From Bemisia tabaci (Eukaryota > Arthropoda > Insecta > Hemiptera > Aleyrodidae), in assembly GCF_918797505.1 (NCBI RefSeq), contig NC_092799.1, positions 13,292,295 to 13,356,294 on the forward strand: a stretch of 64,000 bases of DNA, given 5' to 3'. The first letter of the stretch is position 1. Each line of letters begins with the position of its first letter. The notes beneath the pieces were generated by a model. That model was given only the letters and a program-made list of their open reading frames with translations. It ran no database searches and was not told the origin of the DNA. The position numbers were made by a program, and so were the translations under genes. This document shows, piece by piece, positions 20,462 to 30,461 of the stretch.

Positions 20462-20625
20462 CAGTGGCGTGGCGAGTTTTGCGATCTATCGATATTTCCC
20501 CACAAGAAGCTGTGGTAAATAATCGATTATTAAGGTGTTCGCTGCGAACACCCTATTTATCGATACTTTTCAATAGGTTTAAATGATCGAGAAATCGATA
20601 AATCGCAAAGCACGCCACGCCACTG
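20462..20625. mobile_element. hAT-type MITE, family C, with perfect 8-bp duplication
   Basis: 164 bp, same length as the copy at 14682. Ends CAGTGGCGTGGCG and CGCCACGCCACTG, flanked by TTGGCAAT on both sides (20454-20461, 20626-20633). The 133-codon plus frame over its right part is not a gene. Confidence 0.9.
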
Positions 20626-20633
20626 TTGGCAAT

Positions 20634-21354
20634 CCTTTGCAAGGAAATAAAAGCTGGATCGCAGGTGAGGAGAGGTTCTCTTTCGGAAGGTCTCGCTTGA
20701 TTGTTGAGCAGGTAAGAAGAGCGCTTCAACGCGTTTCAATAACGACAATTTTGGACAAAGGTCAGTTGACCCTGCACAATATCTTCAACACCGGTATACT
20801 TTCCACGGAAACGGTGTTGCTATGGCATCTTCAGGGTATTCTTCCGTCGGAAAATTTCAACAAATACGATTCAGCGCGCCTCCGGCAGAATATCTGTTCA
20901 ATGCGTTCATTGTTACACCCACGTGGTTTAAAGAAATGGAGATGCGAATTGGTCAAGAACTTCTCTGGAATTCGAGGAGGCTAGTTTTCCGTTCAAAAAA
21001 CGAAATTTAAGGCCAAGTTTCTACGCTAGGAAACATATTTTTGTTCTGGTGCTGTTATTTTTACGATGAGAGATAAAACACTGAGTATTCCAAAGTAAGT
21101 GTTGATTTTGGAATAATTTGCATTGCAATTACGGCACACGGAGGACTGTAAAAACCAAGAGAATTCTCTTGCAAAAATTCTCAATTCGTATTTGTATTCA
21201 TTTTGCTTGTAGATACCTTCACGAAGCAAGTACCTCCAAATTACGTCATATCTCGATGGGAATCCTGAGAGCCACGTTTTGTCCTCGAGATTCCAAAACT
21301 TAAGACCCAAACACGTCACTGCAATTTTTTTGGAGTGCGTCTATACACATGAGT
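20634..21354. other. no gene recognised
   Basis: Mixed composition. Short overlapping frames (60-133 codons) on both strands show no conserved content. Confidence 0.45.
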
Positions 21355-21594
21355 GGACCGCTTCAGCAGAAAGGAACCAAGCCACATCAGTTATTGCCAA
21401 ATTCAACCGGGCAATTTCATTTTTTACAAGAGTATGTTTGTGCGGATGCTTGTGAAAATGTTAAGGAATTTGCTTCGCACTATGTAGAAAATTCACCGAA
21501 ATTCGCACAAAAATCCGCTCAACCGTTTTCTAGTGAAAAATTAAATTGCCCGATTAAATTTGGCAATAGCTGATGTGGCTTGGTTTCTTTCTAC
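21355..21594. mobile_element. MITE, family H
   Basis: Left end GGACCGCTTCAGCAGAAAGG then AACCAAGCCACATCAG; right half with GCTGATGTGGCTTGGTTTC. The last dozen bases have diverged from the family end. About 40 bp longer than the 803-1003 copy. Confidence 0.65.
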
Positions 21595-22287
21595 TAGAGT
21601 ATCTGTATAGCGAGAGTATAGACAGATGTGAAACTCCGAAAGTCCATCAGGCCTTCAGCCTTCACCGATGCCTCCGCGAATAAAGTTAGGGCCCAGAAAT
21701 TCAGCCAACCTATAAATTTCGAATGTCCAGAGCAATTTACGAATACAATTGTTACGAATCGTCGTTTGTAAAGCATGCATTTGGATGACTTTTTGCAAAA
21801 ATGTACTTATTTTTGCAAAAGAACGCTCATTTATGTACATTCCTGGCCATCTTGGTTAGAATTGAAATCTGTAACCTGGCGATAAAATTTTGTGTGTTAG
21901 AAGTTGGTTAGAAGAATGGCTGCACTTTTGGGCCTTAAGCCCTCCATCAAGCGATCTGTCCATTCTCTCGCTATAAAGGCACTCTAATTTCTGCTTCACG
22001 CGGTCCAAATGGACGACAGATCGGCTCAGGTGTGTGAGACTGAAGATCGAGTTGTGCTGCGAAGAATTAATTAAGTTCGTTGGAGTTCGCCGTTCTCACA
22101 GGTTTTTTTAATTGAAGATTTGCTGCGAGATTTCTTGGGTCTTGCAAAACATACTCGCATGTGGAAAATGGACGACGCGTTACTGAGGAAGACAGTGGAG
22201 TCAGTCGGCGAGTTCGAGTTCTTAAATCGTCGCTCCTCTGACGTAACTTAATTTCCAAGTGAGCCCTTTTTTCCGTATAGCTCCATG
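21595..22287. other. no gene recognised
   Basis: No frame longer than about 63 codons and no repeat pair recognised. Confidence 0.4.
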
Positions 22288-22345
22288 CGTCCCAGGGTTC
22301 ATGTGGAAATTGAGATACGCCCTTACGTCAAAGGAGCGACGAAAT
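22288..22345. repeat. Fragment of ACGTCAAAGGAGCGACG foldback family
   Basis: Carries CATGTGGAAATTGAGATACG and ACGTCAAAGGAGCGACG, matching 15785-15835 and one arm of 22867-23015. Confidence 0.5.
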
Positions 22346-22400
22346 GAGTACGTACGCACCGTGCGTGCATTTACCTCAGCGTTCATTCTGCACGGCTAAG

Positions 22401-22652
22401 CTGCCGTGCTAAGGAAGAACGCCGTATGAGGATTCAAGAGTTGCCAAATTTCCTTCGATAAAATGTTTGATTTTGGAGAAAGATATGAATATCGTTCCTT
22501 GAAATTTTTAGGGACTTAAGGTGAAATTGCGAGCAAAATTATCTGAAAAATTGGAAGGAAAATATTCATAAGTTTACCGGGGAATTCATGTTTTTTAGAG
22601 GAAATTTGGCAACGCCTGAAGGTTCATACGGCGTTCTTCCTTAGCACGGCAG
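22401..22652. mobile_element. MITE, family A, near-perfect inverted ends
   Basis: CTGCCGTGCTAAGGAAGAAC at the left and its exact complement at the right. This is one of the best-preserved copies and a good reference for the family. Flanks TAAG/TAAT are not a perfect duplication. Confidence 0.85.
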
Positions 22653-22866
22653 TAATAAGAAACGTCGTAAGAACATTCAATCGTTGCCTTATTTTCCGGG
22701 ATAAAATTTTTATTCTTGAGAACAGTTGTAAACATGATTCCTTAACATTTTTAGATATTTCAGCTTAAATCTGGAATGAGTTTCTTAGAACATTCTCAAT
22801 TCTCAAAGAAAAACATCCGCGAGTTTTCAAAAAATGTCACATTTTATCAAATTAAATTTGGCGACG

Positions 22867-23015
22867 CGTCTAATCCTATGGTCGCTCCTTTGCTCTGGAG
22901 TAAGGGCATAACCCGATTTCCACAAGAGCCCTATCCTCCGTATGACTATATGCTTTCAGCGGCTCATGTGTAAAGAGAGATACGTCCTTACGTCATAGGA
23001 GCGTCGATATGACGT
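22867..23015. repeat. Foldback repeat (CGCTCCTWTGACG arms)
   Basis: Left arm GGTCGCTCCTTTGCTC...GATTTCCACAAGAGCC pairs imperfectly with right arm GGCTCATGTGTAAAG...CATAGGAGCGTCG. Related fragments lie at 15785 and 22288. Confidence 0.5.
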
Positions 23016-23531
23016 TTTTTCTTCGCACGCTAGCATTGGGAATTTAATTAACTACCAGTCTCTTGGGCTGGAAATGAATGATTACAGCCTTATTTTTCGA
23101 GCCTCGACCTAGGTATAAGTAGGGTAGAAAATAATTTACGAGAAGGTTTTGCATAGTTACGAAAATTAAGAGCGAGTTAATGGCACTAGACGTACCTAAT
23201 TTTGAAATTTTCCCTCATCGACCGAGACTGGGCAAAACTTAAATACAGTTGTGATTGCTCAACTGTGCGTATGGCTTGAAAAAGCTCATGAAATTATACT
23301 GCCTCTCCGACGAATGCGTACAGAGGTAATCGGCAAGGCCATTATTACCTCTTTTTTTCATAAGAGAATTCAAAATGCCTCTCCTTTCGGTAAATTTAAA
23401 TTGCAAAAATTGCGAGACTGGATGGCGGGAGATTTATTTTCATTTGTCATAATATTTGATGAACAGCCGTCGACGAAGCCGGCAGTAAGTGTCAAACATT
23501 CGACGTTAAGCTCTTCCACAGGTCGGCTATT
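23016..23531. other. no gene recognised
   Basis: The 112-codon frame at 23251-23589 runs into the following family A element and has no recognisable content. Confidence 0.4.
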
Positions 23532-23784
23532 CTGCCGTACTAAGGAAGAACGCCGTATGTACCTTAAGGCGTTGCCAAATTTCCTTTGATTACGCACGAA
23601 TTTCCGGATAAACTTACGAATATTTTCCTTCCAATTTTTCAGACAATTTAGTTCGCAATTTTAACTAAAGTCCCTGAAATTTTCGAGGAAAAACAAACAT
23701 ATCTTTTCTCAAAAATAAACATTTTATTGAAGGAAATGTGGCAACCCTCGAATGTTCATACGGCGCTCTTGCTTAGCACGGCAG
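23532..23784. mobile_element. MITE, family A
   Basis: Left end CTGCCGTACTAAGGAAGAAC, right end GCTTAGCACGGCAG, 253 bp. Flanks TATT and TGTT match three of four positions as a duplication. Confidence 0.8.
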
Positions 23785-24136
23785 TGTTCGAGAGTTGAGT
23801 CGTTGAACTGAATATTAGCGGCATAACTCAACTTTTGGCGTGGGTTGTGTTGTGGCTCACTCCACCCCGGGTGGAGACAAGTCAATAAAGTTATGCTCAC
23901 ACATCCGCACCCCGCACCGCGGCGTCTTAACGATGATGCATTCGGTTTCGTCGTGAAAGTTAAAAAACTAATTCTTGATCTATATCCCGGCACGATTATG
24001 CAAAACTCGCGACTTCCTGACGGACCTGTGCCCGCGGTCCGCGCCTACTCGTCTAGTTCGAGCCCTCGGTCGTCTTAATAGAGGCGAAAAGTCACCGTGA
24101 GGAGAACGAGATGACACTCGAACGGACCATCAACTG

Positions 24137-24246
24137 CAGGTCGATTGTTGAATCGTTATCGAATGACCTTGATCGATAAATTGCATTGTAAAGATAGGGA
24201 TTTATCGATCACGTCCGTTCGATAACGATTCAACAATCGACCCGCT
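24137..24246. repeat. Palindrome of ~110 bp
   Basis: GGTCGATTGTTGAATCGTTA near the left is exactly inverted as TAACGATTCAACAATCGACC at the right, with ATCGATAAA/TTTATCGAT inside. A small MITE-like hairpin. It is followed at 24248 by a partial family G end. Confidence 0.65.
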
Positions 24247-24330
24247 GGACGGCATTTTGCAATCAGGAACTACAATTTCAGGCTCAATTTAGAAACAGCA
24301 TTTGTGACGTGGTTTCCCTATTCAGTGCAC
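24247..24330. repeat. Partial family G repeat
   Basis: GGACGGCATTTTGCAATCAGG and following bases match the family G left end; the right end is missing. Confidence 0.5.
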
Positions 24331-24374
24331 GCTCGGAAAAATCGGAGATTATGGATTCGACCGGCATGAATCGA

Positions 24375-24765
24375 TCGGAAAATAAAAATGTGAATCGATC
24401 GCCGTGAACCGATCGACAAACCCGAGAATAGATCGATAAACCCGTGGATCAAGCGACCAAATCCGTCAGCCGCCCGAAAAGATCTGTGAGTCCATTGACA
24501 AACCAGTGAATCGATCAACACACTTTTGAATCGATCGACGAAACCTATGAGTCGATCGATAAACCCAAGAATCGATTGAAAAATCCGTATCGATCGACGA
24601 AACCGTTGATCAATAATCGACAAACCTGTGAATGGATCGTCAAAAACGTGAATCGATCGACAAAGCCGTGAATCGATCGACATTACCTGAAATCGATCGA
24701 AAAATCCGTGAGTCGATCGAATTTTATCGATCGAATCGGTGTCAATCGACACATGTCGATCGAGT
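24375..24765. repeat. TCGATCGA-rich minisatellite
   Basis: Degenerate units of roughly 21-26 bases built on AATCGATCGACAAACCCGTG, at least a dozen copies. The 144-codon minus frame reads as repeated IDRF-type units and is a product of the array, not a gene. Confidence 0.8.
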
Positions 24766-25161
24766 CCATACCCTCCGAAAAATCGGCTGGGGCCTCAACA
24801 TTTTCATACGTTGACAACCATGTTTCTCGAAAGATATGAGATCAAAATCCACAGATTGTTGAAGATGTATCTGGAGGTTATTAATGGTAACTCATCCAGA
24901 CAGATCAAAAATATTGAAACCTTAATAAAACATCAATGAAAAAATCAACGCCTGAATTTATATTAGAAGCGTTGACAGCTCACTAATGGTACAAAGCGAG
25001 TATAACATCATCCAATGATCGTTTTATAAGTCAATTTCCATTTGAAAAACGATGACAGGCCTTATCCTGTCACTGATCTACGTAAATATTTATGGAAACC
25101 CAGCGCTAGTTTGATCCGAGGGAATAATTTGAAAGACTTAATTAAGAGCTGTCCGCGTTTT
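24766..25161. other. no gene recognised
   Basis: Right flank of the minisatellite and left flank of the LINE; nothing coding seen. Confidence 0.4.
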
Positions 25162-25173
25162 GAGTCTGAGATT
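25162..25173. repeat. LINE target-site duplication, copy 1
   Basis: GAGTCTGAGATT, identical to 30450-30461. The last T is ambiguous because the LINE's poly(T) begins here. Confidence 0.9.
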
Positions 25174-25265
25174 TTTTTTTTTTTTTTTTTTTTTTTCCTT
25201 TTTCTGGTGGGTTGCCCCATGCACTGCGACCTCTCGATCTATTGTGCCCAGTTGTTGGTTCCTGG

Positions 25266-28200
25266 TTAGTCCCAGAAGCCCTCCCCTTCAACAAGTTGGA
25301 GGAGAGTGCCCGCAACTAACTCAGGTGCTAGACAGTCATCCCAGGAGTTATCTCCTCGGATGTCCTGTCTTTTCTTTTCCAGAGCTTCACAGTCGAAGAT
25401 GATATGCTCTGCAGTTTCCTCTTCTACCTCACACAGCCTACACTTTGGTTCATCCTTGAAGATACCCATCCTGTGCATGTGTTTCCGCAGGAGATTGTGT
25501 CCTGTCAGTAATCCCGACAGTATACCTAGCTGCTCCCTGCTACGATGCAACAGGTTTGCAGTCATTTTCCTTGAGTAGCCTTCCAGCATTTGCTTGGAAT
25601 GTCTCATGCCTTCGGCATTCTGCCACTCTTTGTTCGCCTCTTCCATCACCCAGTCCCTCACTGTTGTTCTGAATCCTTTTTTGGTCAGTCCAAACACTGG
25701 TTCTGGTCCGATGTAATTTTCCTCTGATGCCTCCTTAGCTAAGCGGTCAGCAGTTTCGTTCCCCCTCACACCTGTGTGCCCACGAACCCACACCAATGTG
25801 ACGTGGTTGTCGTTGGCCAGTCTTGTGAGCCTCTGTATGCCCTCCATGGTCAATTTTGAATTGACCTTGAAGTTTGATACCGCTTTTAGAGTTGCTTGGC
25901 TGTCCGAGAAAAAGGTGATCCTTTTGTCTCTCCAGCCTTTGTCTATAGCGTTATTCGCTGCCATCATTATGGCGTATAGCTCCGCCTGGTTCACCGTGGT
26001 GCTCCTACCGAGACTCGCCTTCAGTTTGCAGTTTTTGTTTCCGTACACCGCTGCTCCTGTCTTATCTCCTGACTTAGATCCGTCAGTGAAGTAGCTAACT
26101 TCCGAGGCAGCCAGGGCATCGTCTACCATTTTCTGGTTCCCCTCGCCTTCGCTGATGCGGAGCCTGTATGGAATGTCGAAGTTGTACGTTGTTTTCATTT
26201 GATCAGAGACCATGTGTAAAGCCGGAGGGAAGCTTGGACTCTCACAGAGTGACTGGTGTCTTGGCCGCAGTTTGCCATCTAAGCTGTTGGTTTTCAGCCT
26301 AAAGGCTCCTGCTACTGCCTCCCCCTTCACTGCTAGGTGCAGGGGTGGCAGGCCTAGCATCACCTCCATTGCCGCTGTTGGAGTTGTTCTCACTGCTCCT
26401 GTCGTGTACAAGCATGCCAGTCTTTGCAGCGAGTCCAGCTTGTTCCGAGCTCCCTTTTGCTCCGTTTTTTCCCACCATATGCATGCTGCATATGTTATGA
26501 TGGGTCTTACTATCGACGTATAGACCCATTTGGTTATCGCCGGTTTCAGCCCCCACCTCTTGCCAACCGACCTTCTGGCCAAATTCATGGCCCTTTTTGC
26601 TCGGTTTATGATGTGCTCTAGGTGCTGGTTCCAGTTCATTCTTTTATCTAGGTAGACACCTAGATATTTGACTGTGTCAGCCACCTTAATTTCACTTCCA
26701 AAAATGCTTGGAGCTTGGATGTTACCTAGGTTGTATTTCCTTGTGAATGGGACCAATGTCGTCTTCGTAGGATTCACCCTGAGGTTCTTATCTCTGCACC
26801 ACTCCTCCACGATCCTGAGAGCTCCGCTCATTAGGTCTGAGAGGTCGTTGCAGTGTTTTCCTCTTATCAGTATAACGAAGTCATCTGCATATGCTTGCGC
26901 ATAGTATCCAGCCTCATTTAGACGAACCAGAAGTTCATCTGCTACCAGGTTCCACAATTTGGGAGAGATGACTCCCCCTTGTGGGCAGCCCCTGGTTGCG
27001 CGAACCCTTCTCGATTCTCCAAACAAGTCTGCATTTACATGACGACCTCTAAGGAGGGCCTCTACCCATCTGTATGTGGTGTTGTTCAGCCCTTTTGTCC
27101 TGGCAGAGTTTAATATCGCATCAATGGATGTGTTGTCGAACGCTCCTTCGATGTCGAGAAAAACAGCTAATGCTACTTCCTTGCTCTTCATAGCTCGTTC
27201 GATTTGCTCAACAAGGGAATTCAGTGCTGTCTCCGTGGACTTCCCAATCTGGTAGGCATGTTGGTGGCTGTGCAATGGTGCTACCCTCAGTAGCCCCTCA
27301 CACATCCTTCTGTCAACTAGCCTTTCCAGTGTTTTAGTTATGAATGAAGAAAGACAGATAGGCCTATATGCCTTGGCCTGGTCGAAGTTCTTCCGGCCAT
27401 GCTTGGGCAGAAAGACCACTCTGACCTCCCTCCACCCTTGAGGTATGTAACCAAATGCAAGGCTGGCTCTTAGGATCCTGATAAGCGCAGGTTGCAATAT
27501 TTCAGCTCCCTGTTGTAATAGTGCTGGCAGTATTCCGTCAGGTCCAGGTGCCTTGTATGGTTTGAAAGATTTCACCGCCCACTTTAGTCTGTTGACCGTG
27601 ACAGTTTCCCTCGCCTCGTGCCAGTCCAGTCTGCCCGTCCTCCTTACGAAGGTCTGCGTCTCCCTGGCCTCATTCGAGTTTTCGTCCTGTAACGGTTCGC
27701 ATTCGGGGAAGTGTGTTTGCAGGAGCACCTCCAGTGTTTCCGCCTCCGTCTCCGTTAGCGATCCATCTGGTTTCATAAGGTTGCCTCCTTTAAACGCTGG
27801 GTCTTTTGCTAAGAGTCTCATGAGTTTAGCTCCGTCTGAGTATGTATCTATCTCTTCGCAGAACTTCCGCCAGGACTCTTTTTTCGCCCTTCTTAACTCT
27901 CTGTTGTAAGCGTTTAGTGATGTGTAGTATTCGTCCCAACTTCCATCTCTTCTCGCTTTATTCCAGAGTTTCCTCGTTTCCTGTCTTAGTTCGCCCAATT
28001 TAGGGCTCCACCATTCCAGTGTTGGTTCCCTTCTCTTGATCTCTGGACAGCTGTTGTGATATGCTGATGTGATGACCCCCTCTAAGGCGAGGGCTGCTGC
28101 ATTTAGCTCCTGAATGTTGCCGTACCTCAATTCTACTTCTCCTAGTCTCCTGACGAGCTCTTTTCGATAAAGGTCCCAGTCAGTACGTCTAGGATTCCTG

Positions 28201-28901
28201 TAGAAGTATGTGCTTTTGGCCTCTACATTCAGCTTGAAGGTGATATACCGGTGGTCTGACAAGGAGACCAGCTCCTTAGCCACCCTCCAGTCTTTTACCC
28301 AATCCTCTGCGTTGCTAGATGCAATTGTGATGTCTATGACCTCACTCCTGTTTCTAGTCACAAAGGTTGGTTCGTTACCTAAATTCAAAACGTTTAAATT
28401 AAAACTGCTTATAAATTCAAGTAGTTGGTTACCTCTACCATTTGTGTCTGTGCTGCCCCATGCGACGTGGTGGGAGTTTGCGTCTGTTCCTACGATCAGT
28501 CTGCTCCTCCCTCTCGTTGCATAGTCTACCAGCCTCTGAAGTTCCGCTGTTGGTGGTTCTAATTCGTAGGGGAGGTAGGACGATGCAAGTATAAACTCCC
28601 TCGCCCTGTCCTCCCCTTCTCTTTTTACATTCACCTTCACCGCTGTTAGATCTGCAGTTATGAGGTTTCTTAGCGGCATAGAGTTTATTCCCTTCCTCAC
28701 TAATATGCAGGTTCTGGGTCTGTTTTCCCCTGACAAGTCATAGACTAAGTCAGCGCCAGCCCCACCGAATCCTGCAGGTTTCCCTTTGATGGTCCAGGGT
28801 TCCTGGATGAGTGCAATGTCCAGTTTCTTAGTGAGGAAGTTTTTCACAAGGTTTGCTGTCGCAGCCTTGCTTTTATGCAGATTGATCTGCACGATCTTCA
28901 T
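25266..28901 (-). CDS. LINE ORF2: endonuclease / reverse transcriptase / RNase H
   Basis: 1211 residues that nick target DNA and reverse-transcribe the element's RNA at the nick. Residues 1-225 form an exonuclease-endonuclease-phosphatase domain (QINLHKSKAA at 5, LIQEPW at 31, DANSHH at 140, SDHRYI at 215). Residues ~490-760 are the reverse transcriptase: FLDIEGAFDN at 581, GCPQGGVISP at 638, catalytic YADD at 671, KYLGVYLD at 745. Residues 935-1058 are RNase H: YFTDGSKSG at 937, AELYAI at 973, FFSDSQ at 997, WVRGHTGVRGNETADRLA near 1038. A CX2CX8HX4C knuckle lies at 1154-1171. No stop or frameshift; length is normal for such elements. The ATG at 28901 overlaps the end of ORF1 by 29 bases in another frame, so translation probably depends on termination or reinitiation after ORF1. 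Confidence 0.97.
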   Translation of the reverse strand: MKIVQINLHKSKAATANLVKNFLTKKLDIALIQEPWTIKGKPAGFGGAGADLVYDLSGENRPRTCILVRKGINSMPLRNLITADLTAVKVNVKREGEDRAREFILASSYLPYELEPPTAELQRLVDYATRGRSRLIVGTDANSHHVAWGSTDTNGRGNQLLEFISSFNLNVLNLGNEPTFVTRNRSEVIDITIASSNAEDWVKDWRVAKELVSLSDHRYITFKLNVEAKSTYFYRNPRRTDWDLYRKELVRRLGEVELRYGNIQELNAAALALEGVITSAYHNSCPEIKRREPTLEWWSPKLGELRQETRKLWNKARRDGSWDEYYTSLNAYNRELRRAKKESWRKFCEEIDTYSDGAKLMRLLAKDPAFKGGNLMKPDGSLTETEAETLEVLLQTHFPECEPLQDENSNEARETQTFVRRTGRLDWHEARETVTVNRLKWAVKSFKPYKAPGPDGILPALLQQGAEILQPALIRILRASLAFGYIPQGWREVRVVFLPKHGRKNFDQAKAYRPICLSSFITKTLERLVDRRMCEGLLRVAPLHSHQHAYQIGKSTETALNSLVEQIERAMKSKEVALAVFLDIEGAFDNTSIDAILNSARTKGLNNTTYRWVEALLRGRHVNADLFGESRRVRATRGCPQGGVISPKLWNLVADELLVRLNEAGYYAQAYADDFVILIRGKHCNDLSDLMSGALRIVEEWCRDKNLRVNPTKTTLVPFTRKYNLGNIQAPSIFGSEIKVADTVKYLGVYLDKRMNWNQHLEHIINRAKRAMNLARRSVGKRWGLKPAITKWVYTSIVRPIITYAACIWWEKTEQKGARNKLDSLQRLACLYTTGAVRTTPTAAMEVMLGLPPLHLAVKGEAVAGAFRLKTNSLDGKLRPRHQSLCESPSFPPALHMVSDQMKTTYNFDIPYRLRISEGEGNQKMVDDALAASEVSYFTDGSKSGDKTGAAVYGNKNCKLKASLGRSTTVNQAELYAIMMAANNAIDKGWRDKRITFFSDSQATLKAVSNFKVNSKLTMEGIQRLTRLANDNHVTLVWVRGHTGVRGNETADRLAKEASEENYIGPEPVFGLTKKGFRTTVRDWVMEEANKEWQNAEGMRHSKQMLEGYSRKMTANLLHRSREQLGILSGLLTGHNLLRKHMHRMGIFKDEPKCRLCEVEEETAEHIIFDCEALEKKRQDIRGDNSWDDCLAPELVAGTLLQLVEGEGFWD

Positions 28902-30129
28902 TCCCTGCTTTCTTTCTGTCCAAGTTCGTTAGCCTCACTGAGTTGAATCCGATGTAGATAACCATCTTCCTCGCCTCCAGGACTGCCAACGAAGCCATGT
29001 CCACTACGCACACCAAAGTTTGACCTTTCGTGGTCTCCTTTGAGTGTATAACTTTCCAGTCTTTGGTAAGAAGTCCACCGTTCTGTCCCTCGATCTTTTC
29101 CAAGATCTCGGACGGCTTTGCCTTCTTCAACTCTGCTGGTGCTTCGAAGATGACCCTGCAGCTTACGATGAGGTCCTTTGCAAGGACCGCCTTCAGCTCT
29201 GCCCCTTCCCAGGGTACCAGAGTAGCCGTCTTATCCTGCAGCCAAATTTTGGTAACCAAGTTTCTGCAGTACAGCATCAGTGCTCCCTGCTCGAATTTGG
29301 TTCCCTGAAATTGTGGCTTACTTTCTGAGTCTGGTTCTATCCTTGCTAGAAGAGCCTGCTGTACCAGCTCCATTTCTTTTTCGCTGAGCCTGCTCTTTGG
29401 ATAGTCCTTCGGTACCACTGCCATTTTAATGCTGGTGACTACGCCAGAGAACGAAGGTCCTGGTTGGTCTTTCCAGCGTTTGTTTGGCACAGTGTTCTTG
29501 GCGGAGTCCGGTGTGCTGCTGTCCGATCTCCCTCTCTTGGAGGTTTGGCCTTTCAGCTGCAGCTCCCTTAACCTATCTGTTTGCGGCTGCGAGGAACCAG
29601 CTTTTTTCTGTTTCCGCTTTGCCGCTCCAGATTTCTTATTCGAGTTTGCAGGTTTAGAGGGGGGTTTTCCCTTTTCCTGCTCCCCGGTGGTAGCTGTGGG
29701 GGTGCCGGCTGAAGTCTGCGGGTTGGTTGTCATTGCTGACTTCCCCTCCGCTGCCTTCTCCTGCTCCTCCCTCAGTTTTCTTTCCCTTCTTCGCTTTTTA
29801 ATTTGGGCTCCAGAAAGTTTCCTCTTCTTCGTTTTGTCCTTTGGCTCGGTCTCTCCGGTTCTGGCTTCCGCCACCCCGGTAGTTTCCTCTGAGGTTGCTG
29901 AGTCTTTCGGTTCTCCCAAAAGCCTCTCCTCCGTCTCAGAGGAGACTTCCATCACCTCGGATTCTTGCAGTGCGGCATTTTCATGCCCCCCGCCTGTGCG
30001 GAGTTCTGAGGATGTAGCAGTGTGTTGCTTCTCCTCATTCCCCTGAAGTACCATCTCTAGGTCTGAGTCTGGTCGACTCTCCCCTGAGATGTTCTGGTTT
30101 TGTGGTGTTTCAGAGTGAATTTTATCCAT
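28873..30129 (-). CDS. LINE ORF1: RNA-binding gag-like protein
   Basis: 418 residues. By position and family logic it binds the element RNA to form the transposition particle. Residues 1-100 are acidic and Ser/Thr/Glu-rich. A strongly basic segment at 101-120 (KKRKLSGAQIKKRRRERKLR) looks like a nuclear-localisation or RNA-binding region, followed by Lys/Gln/Pro-rich sequence to about 215. The C-terminal ~190 residues look folded and resemble, from memory, the DUF4780-type domain of insect LINE ORF1 proteins. I see no CCHC knuckles. The start is the first ATG after the 5' UTR. The long opposite-strand frame (29429-30046) is a shadow. Confidence 0.9.
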   Translation of the reverse strand: MDKIHSETPQNQNISGESRPDSDLEMVLQGNEEKQHTATSSELRTGGGHENAALQESEVMEVSSETEERLLGEPKDSATSEETTGVAEARTGETEPKDKTKKRKLSGAQIKKRRRERKLREEQEKAAEGKSAMTTNPQTSAGTPTATTGEQEKGKPPSKPANSNKKSGAAKRKQKKAGSSQPQTDRLRELQLKGQTSKRGRSDSSTPDSAKNTVPNKRWKDQPGPSFSGVVTSIKMAVVPKDYPKSRLSEKEMELVQQALLARIEPDSESKPQFQGTKFEQGALMLYCRNLVTKIWLQDKTATLVPWEGAELKAVLAKDLIVSCRVIFEAPAELKKAKPSEILEKIEGQNGGLLTKDWKVIHSKETTKGQTLVCVVDMASLAVLEARKMVIYIGFNSVRLTNLDRKKAGNEDRADQSA

Positions 30130-30449
30130 ATGAGTCCCACGAGATGTGAGGAAGTGGTGTGGTCCACCCTAGCAGAGCCTCTTACCAGGGTAAGGCTACA
30201 TACGCTGGGAGGTCGCCCGGTATCCCAGGGCTCCGTTAAGGCACCATTTGCCCCTGGTGCCATACTCCCAACGCACGGGTCGCTTAACACGCTGGGTATT
30301 TGGGGCTTGGAGCGTTTGGTCCGCGACCTTTTATTCAATATATTCAAGGCTACCCTACACAAGTATTACACGACGGCACTACCTACATAGGGAATCCAGC
30401 TATCCGCCACCTGCTGACGCGCCCACTAGGTAACGCCCCCAACCCGTGG
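30130..30449 (-). promoter_or_regulatory. LINE 5' UTR / probable internal promoter
   Basis: About 320 bases between the target duplication and the ORF1 start. It begins CCACGGGTTGGGGGCG on the minus strand and is GC-rich compared with the flanks. LINEs of this group carry their promoter here; no specific motif was identified. Confidence 0.5.
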
Positions 30450-30461
30450 GAGTCTGAGATT
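30450..30461. repeat. LINE target-site duplication, copy 2
   Basis: GAGTCTGAGATT, identical to 25162-25173; marks the 5' boundary of the LINE. Confidence 0.9.

Larger units (their letters stand above)
25174..30449 (-). mobile_element. Full-length non-LTR retrotransposon (LINE), apparently intact
   Basis: On the minus strand: a ~320-base 5' UTR (30449-30130), ORF1 (30129-28873), ORF2 (28901-25266), a ~70-base 3' UTR and a poly(A) tail (poly(T) at 25174-25196 on the plus strand). It is flanked by a perfect 12-bp duplication, so both ends are defined. ORF2 has an AP-type endonuclease, reverse transcriptase, RNase H and C-terminal CCHC-like knuckle. That places it among the RNase H-bearing I/LOA/R1-type insect LINEs; which clade is not settled by eye. 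Neither ORF is broken, suggesting a young and perhaps still mobile copy. Confidence 0.95.

Noticed and set aside
24318..24752. 144-codon frame with IDRF-type repeats
   Set aside because: It is the translation of a ~24-base minisatellite; period divisible by three keeps the frame open.
25306..30046. Many plus-strand frames over the LINE, up to 205 codons
   Set aside because: They are opposite-strand shadows of ORF1 and ORF2, which have clear domains in the other orientation.
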